Assembly (NCBI RefSeq): GCF_019112545.1 | Contig: NW_025064882.1 | Span: 1-59,843, forward strand | Direction of reading: 5' to 3' | Length of the DNA stretch: 59,843 bases | DNA from: Guyanagaster necrorhizus | Taxonomy: Eukaryota > Basidiomycota > Agaricomycetes > Agaricales > Physalacriaceae | Part shown: positions 36,863 through 46,778 of the stretch, piece by piece | Position numbering within the stretch: the first letter of the stretch is position 1 | Layout of the letters: each line of letters starts with the position of its first letter | Made by a program: the position numbers and the translations under genes | The notes under the pieces: generated by a model | The model's input: only the letters and a program-made list of their open reading frames with translations | Database searches by the model: none | Told to the model about the DNA's origin: nothing

Positions 36863-38659
36863 TGGCATACCCTCTTCATGTTCAGGCATGTAAAATTACA
36901 AAAATTGAGAATACATGAACTGTATTTCAGTCTAGTAAGCATGTAACTAAGAATAGAATAAGAGTGCACAGAAACCTAGCTATTATAAGGCTAAACTAAA
37001 GTAACAAGGAGCAGAGTGCATGGCCTAGTAGCAGACAAATGCTAGAGGGGTTAGACTGCATGTGAGATCCTAGCACTTGACCCTAAATGCACTAATACCA
37101 TTATAAGAAGGTATGCTAAAAATAAAAAGAATATGATTGAAATATGATCAGCAATCCTGATCACATTGATCAATGATGCACTGATAAAACATGCTTTAGA
37201 ACAGAGATTCAGAACCTAAAGAAAGATATCTGAATAACTGAGTGCTGAACAGAGAGATGCAGTGATAGCAACAAGGGGATAGATAGAGGGATACTACTCT
37301 CAGAGATAAATAGCACATGTACTGCTCAGAGACTCACACACATACTTACAGTGATTTAGCATGCTTAACACAGCAAGAGACCTTGCATTATACCATAGTA
37401 TGACACATATTATATTGGATAAGTTAATTAATATATGCCAAGCTAGAAGTGGTGCATTTTATGTGCTGGAGAGAATATTGAGACACTGAAAAAGAGAACA
37501 TAACTATTGTGGCTGACTCCAGACATGAGAGATAACTCTGGGGGTCCAGAACAGTTTACTACTGTCAGAGATATGTCACCAAGGAAATAACAAAGCAAGC
37601 AGACCTGGCTAGGCTAGCTAGCTGAGGTCAGCTAGCAAGGAGACATTGCACAGTCTTAACTTGGAAGAGAATAAGCACAGCAACTGCAATATGCATGCAA
37701 ATAATACCTGTGAGATCTGGCATGGAGTTCTATGCTTTGAAGATACTATAGTAGGATTGTATTAGTAAGTACCATAGTAGAGTATTTAAATACTGCATTG
37801 TATGAGTAGAAGAGAGAGTTTTCAACTCCCACAGTTGCAGTGTATTAGGCATAGAAAGCCTTGCACTCTAGCTCTGGGTTTGTGTTAGTAACTTTGGGCA
37901 AGAGAATAAACTGATTATTGGATATCATTAAGAGTGCTGTGAGAACTAAGCAAGGCATTAAAGCTCATGAAGGACTTGAGCCCAGTCTAATAAGAGGTTT
38001 TGAATTGTGCTCTAATCTGAGAATAAGAGAGTGGTATCTGAAGAGCATCATCTTGAGTTTTTGAGGTATTTGTGATGCATAGCACTACAGGTGGCAGAGG
38101 TTCAAACCCTTTGGTCTGTCAGATAGTGTTTAATTGTGTTTTGTGTCTCTGGATCATATAGGTTTGAATTCTGTGAGTCTACAATTGGTTTGAAAGCTTG
38201 TGAACAGAGATCTGTGCTCTTTAGCACTTGTGAATGTGTTTGTGATTAGTTTTTGCTCAGAGCACAAAGCTTTGAGTCATGTATTGTGTGTGTTAAGGAT
38301 TTTGAGTTAATTTGAGCTGTGCTTAGGACTTTTTGAAGAGTTTTGTGAGAGTGTTTTGATATATTGTATTGAGCTACAGTATCCTTTGCCTTGAGGCTCA
38401 GCAACATCAGTTGCTATCTCTTGTTTTGATAAAATGAAAAGCATTGAGACTTAGAGAGACCTCAGACTGTTGTAAGCATGCTATTACTGTTTATGCACTG
38501 TGATCTCATTGAAGAGGACAATTATATTTGTTGATTGCTACTTTTATCACATTATAATCCCCTCATAAACTAAGAGTTTTGTGTGTGTGTTGGTGTGAGT
38601 ACAGGCAGTGGATAATGCTCTGCTGTACCCATTTTCACATTGCACATGCACAAATCCTC
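36863..38659. mobile_element. Rep-D copy 2: non-coding repeat inserted in B4 pol
   Basis: About 1.8 kb, the reverse-oriented relative of 16251-18109. Flanks ttcattaccctat (36850-36862) and ttcactgtcctgc (38660-38672) differ only by transitions, which suggests a 13-bp target duplication. Ends read TGGCATACCC and GCACAAATCC. TATTTAAAT near 37791 and AATAAA near 37907 resemble a promoter and a poly(A) signal. There is no open frame longer than chance. A duplication of this length is unlike LTR elements (4-6 bp) and more like target-primed retroposons. Confidence 0.65.
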
Positions 38660-38921
38660 TTCACTGTCCTGCTCTCCACATGAGGCTCTGGTTCTATTTG
38701 TCAAGAAGAAGACTGGTAAACTTTGACTTTGTATCAACTACTATGGTCTAAATAAAATCTCCAAGAAGGACTGCTACCCTCTTCTCCTCATTTCTGACCT
38801 CCTTGACTCTGCCTGCTCTGCACACATCTACACCAAGCTCAACCTTTGACATGCCTACCATCTTGTTTGCATAGCTAAAGGGGATAAATAGAAAACAGCC
38901 TTCTAGACCTGTTAAGACTTC
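38660..38921 (+). pseudogene. B4 RT start, between Rep-D and B5
   Basis: This reads the beginning of RT (LVLFVKKKTGKL, INYYGLNKISKKDCYPL, TKLNL*HAYHL) and breaks at the left target duplication of B5. The match resumes at 55677 ([17 protein letters not shown]). Confidence 0.85.
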
Positions 38922-39419
38922 TGTTATATGCATGCTACTGGCCTCTGTGTCACTTCAATGAACCACAAATTCAATCACACTACCTATTGGACTCCAGCCA
39001 CTTCCCATTACCTACTAATTTCATTTCACCATTATCATTTCACATCCATATTTCACATTGTAATATCTAGACCCCAAACTTGGTAGCAAATATTGACACC
39101 GGAACCCAATGGAACCCAACTCAGAATTAGCTACCATTAGTATATAAAGCCATGTATATCACTGTAACTACTCAGTTTAAATATCAACTTGGATAAGCCA
39201 TCTACACTTTGCATTCACTTCAACTCCTCCCTACTTCATTCATTGGATTCTGCTCTAAAGGATATTCCTGTTTGCTTCTCTGACAGAACTCCATTCTGTC
39301 TATTCAGATCCTTGGACTCTGACTCAAGAGTGACATTGCCAATGGCTTTGTTGATGCCCATGCACTCTGCTGGACTCCACACATGCACTCAAGCCCACTT
39401 GATTGGCACATTCCTAACA
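38922..39419 (+). repeat. B5 5' LTR (Gy-B)
   Basis: This 498-bp LTR runs TGTTATATGCATGC to ATTCCTAACA. TATATAAAG is near 39140, and AGTTTAAATAT follows 33 nt later. The PBS outside reads gtatatttgaactc. Confidence 0.9.
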
Positions 39420-39458
39420 GTATATTTGAACTCAAACCCTTGAGTCAAATATTTTACC

Positions 39459-40870
39459 ATGTCCACCACATTTACCAAACCCACAGAAACCAAACCCAAA
39501 CAAACCCAGCCCACCCATCCCAACATGTTTTCCATAGAAGACATTTTGGCCCCTGCCTCAAAGGAACAACCAGGCCTTTTTAGATCGGCCTCCAGTGCAA
39601 GACAACCTTCTCATAGGGAAACCTACAATCACTCTAGCTTCACTGCCTGTCAACCTAATTATGATGATTCTCCTAACTCTTTTGACACCACCAGCATCCC
39701 AACCAATGGAGCCTGATGAGCCAGCCTGATGTATAGTGCCCAAACTGACCCCCCAATAGACCTCTTATCTCTGGACAACATGCATGAGAATCCAGACAGC
39801 TCAGACTCAGAGGGCACCCTACTCATACTCCCATCTGATGGGAACTAGGTGGTAATCCACCAAACTCTTTTCCAGGAGATCCAGATGGTTCCAATAGCTC
39901 AGACAGCTCTGATGGTCCCACAGGAAGTAACAATCCAAATCAGCAGGACATGTTCCTAGAATTCATGAAGCTGTTACAAGGAGTCTCTGCTTCCCTCAAC
40001 AACTCTAAACCAGCCACTATCTATACCAAGATCAAGGAACTAGAACCATTTGATGGCTCTGATCCTCACAAACTGAAGGCTTTTATCATCTCCCTTCAGT
40101 TGAACTTCAATGACAGACCTACTGTGTTTACAATAGATGCTAACAAGGTTAACTATGTCATTTCCTTCCTGGTTGGCACTGCACTCAACTAGTTCGAATC
40201 AGACATTCTTAACTCTAATCTGCAGAATCTACCAGCCTGGTAATTCTCTTATGCAGCTTTTCTAGATGAGCTTCATAGCAACTTCAGCCTCTTTGATGCT
40301 ATCAAAGATGCTGAAGATACATTAGAACACCTCCAGATGCACAATAGAGATTGGATCATGAAGTATATAGTCCAATTTAACCAGTATGCTTCACAAATTG
40401 GGTACAGAGATAACTCCCTCTGCTATGCCTTTTACTGTAGCCTCTGCACCCATATCAAGGATGATACAGCACACCATGAGAAGCCAAACAACCTTCATGA
40501 CATGTGCTTCCTTGCCCAAGAACTTGATGCTCACTACTGGATCTGAAAGACTGAAATTGCCCATGAAAACTAGGACAATAAAACCCCCAACCCTAAATCC
40601 AAGGGGTCTAACACCTCTTCCTCAGACTCTAGCCTCACACCAAAATCTACCACCCCTAAGCCCTATGCTGATAAGCTAGGCAAAGATGGCTGTCTTACTC
40701 AGAAAGAAAAAGACCGCCAGTGCTAGAACAACCTTTGCATGTTCTGTGGAGCCAAACATATAACTGAGGACTGCAACAAGCAGAAGGCAGCAGCCTCTAT
40801 CAAGAGTCATGCAGCTGAAGTCAACACTGCTCCTGTGGAATCAGCCCTGACAGAGTCAGAAAACTAGCAA
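39459..40870 (+). pseudogene. B5 gag
   Basis: The ATG at 39459 (MSTTFTKPTETKPKQTQPT) is 40 nt from the LTR and is the best candidate Gag start of the family. The N-terminal part contains MFSIEDILAPASKEQ, then a Gly/Ser/Asn-rich segment (frameshifted), the capsid-like domain (MFLEFMKLLQGVSASLNN at 39950, DDTAHHEKPNNLHD) and a zinc knuckle CMFCGAKHITEDC near 40740. The knuckle spacing is C-x2-C-x3-H-x4-C, one residue shorter than usual, as in B1 and B4. Several stops are present, mostly at former Trp, Gln or Arg codons. Confidence 0.85.
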
Positions 40871-43800
40871 GCAACCCTGTTCTCTCTATGTGAGTTCAGG
40901 GTTGCATTGACTCTATTCACACACTGGAGATCATCACTCTCAATGCAACATCCCTTTCCAATCGCTCCTTCCACATTCCTCTTTCAGCAGAATTACCAAC
41001 TACTATGGAACCCAATAGTTCCTCAACTTATATCATTCTGTGCTTTCTTGCCCTTATTGATTCTGGCTCTAGCCACTGCTTTGTTGACACTAAGTACATA
41101 GCTGCCAATGAAATTCCCATTAAAAACATCTCTAGTGTGCAACTTTGATTATTTGATAGCTCTATCAAGAGCTGTATATCTCAAATTGCAACTATCCCCA
41201 TCTGTTTCCCATCCAGAGACACCTTCCCCACCAACTTCTATGTCACTCCTCTGGATTTGTCTTGCAATCTTGTCCTAGAATACAACTGGCTCTCTCACTA
41301 CAATCCACTGATTGACTGGGCTGAGAACAGTATCATTTTCCACTCAAGCTACCAGAATCTCACTCCAACCAATTCTGTGGCCTCTGCCATATCTCAGAGA
41401 CTTTCATGCCCACAGGACAACAGTTCACCTCTCTCTGAGCCTTCCAGCTCAAATCTAGGACTTCTGTGCTCACCAGACTCCATCAGTTCAACTCCCAGGG
41501 CTTCACTCCATCCAAAATTGACTCCAGATAACCAGTGGACTCTATTCCCATACAAATCCATCTACTCCTATCCTCCCTCAGAGTCTTTTACTACAAAAGC
41601 ACATCCAAAGATCTCCATCATATCCACTGCCACATTTGTCTGAGCCAGTGCAGAAGAAGGTGCTTAGCAGTTCATACTGCAGCCTTCCTTGCCTAATATT
41701 GGAGCCAAAGCTGCATCTGTAGAACTGGCAGATCTTTCATCAGTGCCAGTAGAGTACCATGATTTTGCAGATGTCTTCAGTGATACCCTCTCTGAAAAGC
41801 TACTTGAACACAGGCTGTATGACCTCAAAATCAACCTTGAGGAAGAAACATCTCCACTGCTTAGCCTCATTTATTCTCTCTTAGAATCTGAACTCAAGGC
41901 CCTACCAGAGTTTATTGATGATAATCTGTGCAATGGGTTCATTACTCTATTCCACTCTCCACATGGGGCCTCAGTTCTATTTGTCAAGAAAAAGACTGAT
42001 GAACTCTGACTTTGCATTAATTACCTTGGCTTAAACAAAATCTCCAAAAAAGATCTCTACCCTCTCTCCCTCATTTCTGATCTCCTTGACTCTATCTGCT
42101 CTATGCACATCTACACCAAGCTCGACCTTAGGCACACCTACCATCTCATTCACATAGCTAAAGAGGATGAATGGAAAACAGCCTTTCAGACCCATTACAG
42201 TTTCTTTGAATGGCACATCATGCCTTTTAGCCTCACAAATGCTCCAGCAGCATTCCAACGATTTGTGAATGATATATTCTCTGACATGCTCAACATATCA
42301 GTAGTAGTCTACCTTGACAACATTCTCATATATTCCAACAACCTGGAAGGTCACCAGAAACATGTTCAAGAGGTCTTACACAGGCTTAGAGCTAATGGAC
42401 TCTATTGCAAAGATTCCAAATGTGAATTCAACCAGGATTCTGTGGAATATCTAGGCTACATTCTATCACCTGAAGGACTTTGCATGTCTGAAGAAAAAGT
42501 CAAGGCTATTGTCAACTGGCTGGTGCCATGAAAAGTCAAGGACATCCAATCTTTTTTTGGCATTGCCAACTTTTACTGTTGCTTCATACACAAATATAGT
42601 GATATTGTTCTTCCCCTTACATGACTCACCTGCAAGGGAACTCCATGGAAATTTGATGACAAATGCTTGGCTGCCTTCAATGAGTTGAAACAGGCCTTTT
42701 CACATGCCCTCATCCTTACCCACTGGGTCTCTGATCGAAAGATAGTGGTGGAAACTGACATCTCTGACTATGCAATTGCAGCTATCCTCTCCATCTATTT
42801 TGAAGATGGTGAAATTCACCCCATTGCTTTCTGCTTCTGGAGCCTCCACAATACCAAACTCAACTATAACACCCATGACAAGGAGCTTCTAGCCATTTTT
42901 GAAGCCTTTAAACATTGGTGGCACTATCTTGAAGGCTCCACAGACTCCATTGATGTTGTAACAGACTACAAGAACCTTAAATACTTCACCACCACCAAGA
43001 TTCTAATCTGCTGACAGATTTGCTGGTTCTAATACCTACCTCAGTTCAATCTAATAATCCAGTTCCACTCTGAAAAACTTGGTGGGAAATCAGATGCACT
43101 CACTAGATGATGAGATGTCTACTCTAAAGAGAGGGATAGCCAATATGCCCAAATCAACCCTCACAATTTCTGACCTGTGTTCACCCAAGAACAACTCTCT
43201 GTGTCACTCTGAGCAACCTATCTCGAAGGCCCCACCCTATGGGCTAGTGCCATCATAGATATCAACAAACTCCACACCGATATCAGACAAGCACAATCCT
43301 CTAATGCTACATCCTCCAATGGCCTCTGCTAGGCCAAGGCCACTTCTGAATTCTCCCTCTCTCAGTGATCCATTGATGAATCAGACATCCTCTGCTTTGA
43401 AGGCTGCATCTATATCTCAGAATCCAGAGATCTCTATCTCTGTATACTATAGAACAATCATGACTATATCTTGGCAGAGCACTTTGGTCAAAACCAGACA
43501 TTAGAACTAGTCCAGCAGAACTACATCTGGCTAAAGATGTGTGAATATATCTGACACTATGTTAAGTCCTGCACAGTTTGTGGGCATAATAAGGCATCCA
43601 GACACCATCTCTATGAGTTACTCAAACCTCTGCCAGTTTCTGAATGGCCATGGGATTCCATTTCCATGAACTTTATTGAACAGCTACCAGACTCCAATGG
43701 ATTCACTGCCATCTTAGTAGTCATAGACTGAGCTAGCAAGTAAGCCATCTTCATTCTCACTCATGACACCACCAACTCCATGGAGCTTGCCCAACTTTTC

Positions 43801-44468
43801 CTTATCCATGTATTCTCCAAACATGGGGTATTCAGTCACATCATATCTGACTGTGGCTCTGAATTCATCTCCCAATTTACTTACATCTTAGCCATGACCC
43901 TTGACATGGAACTCCACCTTACCTCTGGTTATCATTCAGAGGCCAATGGCCAAACAGAATGAGCAAATCAAACTCTGAAACAATACATCTGCATCTACTG
44001 CTCCTACCAGCAGGATAACTGGGACATCCTCCTATCCATTGCTGAATTTGCCTACAACAATGCTTCTAACATGTCCACTGGAATTTCCCCATTTTTTGCT
44101 AACAAGGATTACCACTGTAATATCACTATTCACTCTGAAAGGGACATCACCTTCACTCAGGTCTGAGACTTCACAGTCAATCTGGACAAACTCTATCAAT
44201 TACTAAAGAATGAAATTTCTAAAGCTCAGTCTCACTACAAGATCTAAGCAGACAAGCATCAGATCTCAGCACCTCTATTCACAGTGGGAGACAAAGTCTA
44301 CCTCAGCTCCAAACATATCAAAACCACCTGCCTGACTAGAAAATTCTCAGTAAAATACCTTAGCCCTTTCGAAATCATAGCCTAACCTGATATCCACTCC
44401 TTTATCCTGAGGCTTCTGCTGGATCTCTGGTCCATTCACCCTGTCTTCTATATATCACAATTGGAACC
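40871..44468 (+). pseudogene. B5 pol: protease, RT, RNase H, integrase
   Basis: Protease with LIDSGSSHCFVDTKY (Asp codon at 41059), Ser-rich linker, RT with YLDN at 42310-42321 (second catalytic Asp of YLDD changed to Asn), RNase H (ETDISDYAIAAIL, HDKELLAIFEAF near 42870), integrase zinc domain (NNHDYILAEHFG, CTVCGHNKA near 43570) and core with SMNFIE (first catalytic Asp is Asn, 43669-43671), IISDCGSEFISQF and EANGQTE. It ends at SQLEP where the solo LTR begins. Open stretches of 142 and 115 codons remain, but stops and active-site losses make it inactive. Confidence 0.87.
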
Positions 44469-44909
44469 TGTTACATGCATGCTGCCAGCCTCCATGTCAC
44501 CTCAACTAACCACAAATCCAATCATGCTATTCACTGGACTCTGGCCACTTCCCATTACCTACTAATTTCATTTCACCATTATCATTTCACATCCATATTT
44601 CACATTGTAATATCTAGACCCTGAACTCGGTAGTGAATATTGACACCAGAATCCAATGGAACTCAACTTGAAATTAGTTACTATTAGTATATAAAGCCAT
44701 GTATATTATTATAACTACTCAGTTCGAATATCAACTTGGATAAGCTATCTACACTCTGCACTCACTTCAACTCCTTTCTACCTCATCCATCGGATTCTGC
44801 TCTAAAGGATATTCTGGTTCACTCCTCTGATGGAACCCTGTTCTGTCCATCCAGATCCTTGGGCTCCGACTCAAGGGCAATGTTGCTAATAGCTTTATCA
44901 AGCTCACAC

Positions 44910-45501
44910 TGTTACGATTTATTCCTTTTTCTTTCCTTTTACCCCTATTTATGATGAGTCAGAAGGCACAAGACCGTGGGAAGCTTAGTCAGCACAACTA
45001 AAGCNNNNNNNNNNNNNNNNNNNNNNNNNNNNNNNNNNNNNNNNNNNNNNNNNNNNNNNNNNNNNNNNNNNNNNNNNNNNNNNNNNNNNNNNNNNNNNNN
45101 NNNNNNNNNNNNNNNNNNNNNNNNNNNNNNNNNNNNNNNNNNNNNNNNNNNNNNNNNNNNNNNNNNNNNNNNNNNNNNNNNNNNNNNNNNNNNNNNNNNN
45201 NNNNNNNNNNNNNNNNNNNNNNNNNNNNNNNNNNNNNNNNNNNNNNNNNNNNNNNNNNNNNNNNNNNNNNNNNNNNNNNNNNNNNNNNNNNNNNNNNNNN
45301 NNNNNNNNNNNNNNNNNNNNNNNNNNNNNNNNNNNNNNNNNNNNNNNNNNNNNNNNNNNNNNNNNNNNNNNNNNNNNNNNNNNNNNNNNNNNNNNNNNNN
45401 NNNNNNNNNNNNNNNNNNNNNNNNNNNNNNNNNNNNNNNNNNNNNNNNNNNNNNNNNCTGTTTATCACGTGTATCAGTCCACGTGACGCTTGGGCTTAAC
45501 A
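44910..45501 (+). repeat. A5 5' LTR (contains an assembly gap)
   Basis: It begins TGTTACGATT and ends GGGCTTAACA. Positions 45005-45457 are N. The bases missing by comparison with the 3' LTR (52850-53145) number 296, whereas 453 N are written, so the gap is too long by 157 if the LTRs are equal in length. Confidence 0.92.
45005..45457. other. Assembly gap (N) in A5 5' LTR
   Basis: This is a run of N in a duplicated LTR, a typical place for assemblers to fail. Long open frames across it are artefacts of N translation. Confidence 0.98.
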
Positions 45502-45502
45502 A

Positions 45503-45515
45503 TTAGCTCGAAGCT
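45503..45515 (+). promoter_or_regulatory. A5 primer binding site (self-priming type)
   Basis: TTAGCTCGAAGCT, starting two bases after the LTR, is the exact reverse complement of AGCTTCGAGCTAA at 53026-53038 in the LTR, which lies 34 nt after the start of TATTTAA (52992-52998). The element therefore seems to prime reverse transcription with the 5' end of its own RNA, as established for Tf1 of fission yeast and relatives. It does not start with TGG, as tRNA-primed sites usually do. Confidence 0.75.
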
Positions 45516-45557
45516 TTCACCTTCCCTTTCTCAAGCCCAATTGTGCTGAGAAACCGA

Positions 45558-46778
45558 ATGCCGCCAGTAACAACCGCCGACCTCAATCACGACTTCTTTG
45601 AGCTAATCGCTTCCATCATTGGAACTTTGCTCGGACTTCTCGCCATCATCACCCTCTGCCACGGACGACAATCAGTAGCAGCTTGGATAGTCAGGCACTA
45701 TCAAGCGTTCCAGCAGATTCAACGTATTCTACGAAACGTAACCCCCGATCTCCCTTTCCATGACATCCCCCCCTCCGCCAGAACGTCCTTCTTCCCGCAA
45801 GGGGGACCCGTATCAGAAGCCGGGAATAGCAACCCGGATCAGAGGAGCCTTCACGAGGAGGAAGGACCAGAACGCCCCCGACGACACGTCGGAGACCGCC
45901 ACCATACTTTTACAGGGTTCCGGAACCCGTGGACGACGAACGTCACTCAGGAGCCCGCCGAGGTCTCCAACTACGTCACTCCGACAGAATCCCCCGAGCA
46001 TCCCGCCTCCCCAATTCCCTCAGGAATTGGAAACCGTGCTAGGGACTCCCTTGATGCCGCTCGGATGGCTACGGGACCCCGCGAAGGTCCCGACTCCCCC
46101 CAGAACCCCCCCGAGACCCCCACCGAGCCCAACTCCGACTCCAGCCCGTCCGTCAGCAGGCTGGGGGTCGACAACCCGCGAGGAAGAGATATCCACCCCG
46201 ACTACGACAACGCAGATATCGCTATCTCCGCGGCAGGCGACCCATTCCGACACCTCCACGTTGGAGGCGAGCCCGAGAATGAGACCGCCAGTGAAAGGGG
46301 AAGGGCCGCCACGAGGAGGATCATCCAGAGGATATTCCCGGGGTGGGACCTTAGTGTCCCCTTTGATTATGATGAAGCCGTCAGACAACAGCAGCGGGAC
46401 GAAGAACGAGAACGAGAAGAAGCAATCAGGCGAACCCAGGAGGAGCTCGCCGATTACGTCCGGGAGGAAGCCCGAGAGCGGTATGAAGCCGCAGAGTACG
46501 ACCGACAAGGACGAGCACAGAGAAGGAGGGAGGAGATCGAAAGAATGGGTTCAGCCTCCCCTAGGGAGTATGAGCTCAGAACCGATGCGGGATCCCCTTT
46601 CAGGGAGCCCGACTCAGAGGACGACCCGTGGACAGGACCTGCCAGCATTGTCAGCTGGGACGAGGCCATCAGACGAGGAAGGACTGGAGAACCCCAAACC
46701 GTCGACCTCGAATATCCCGCCCGCACCGACACCATCTCGTCCGACGCCGACTCCGTCCTCGGAGCCTACGGGCTCTGA
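45558..46778 (+). CDS. A5 ORF1: extra N-terminal protein with membrane segment and coiled coil
   Basis: From the first ATG (MPPVTTADLNHDFFELIAS) to TGA: 406 residues. Residues about 14-36 are hydrophobic (IIGTLLGLLAIITL), probably a membrane anchor. The middle is Pro/Ser-rich, and residues about 270-330 form a highly charged helix (EEREREEAIRRTQEELADYV) likely to be a coiled coil. It is out of frame with gag, which overlaps it from 45760. Blocks of it are recognisable in A4 and A2 with conservative changes, so the frame is coding. Similarity in A4 continues past this TGA (see 46779-47144). I recognise no known family. A guess is an assembly or membrane-targeting role for the particle. Confidence 0.75.
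   Translation: MPPVTTADLNHDFFELIASIIGTLLGLLAIITLCHGRQSVAAWIVRHYQAFQQIQRILRNVTPDLPFHDIPPSARTSFFPQGGPVSEAGNSNPDQRSLHEEEGPERPRRHVGDRHHTFTGFRNPWTTNVTQEPAEVSNYVTPTESPEHPASPIPSGIGNRARDSLDAARMATGPREGPDSPQNPPETPTEPNSDSSPSVSRLGVDNPRGRDIHPDYDNADIAISAAGDPFRHLHVGGEPENETASERGRAATRRIIQRIFPGWDLSVPFDYDEAVRQQQRDEEREREEAIRRTQEELADYVREEARERYEAAEYDRQGRAQRRREEIERMGSASPREYELRTDAGSPFREPDSEDDPWTGPASIVSWDEAIRRGRTGEPQTVDLEYPARTDTISSDADSVLGAYGL

Noticed and set aside
36863..38659. Rep-D as a solo LTR (it begins with TG and has TATA and poly(A)-like motifs)
   Set aside because: Flanking duplications appear to be about 13 bp, too long for LTR integration; not excluded completely.
44945..45506. Long open frames on both strands across the N gap
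   Set aside because: They are produced by translating N as X; no coding content.
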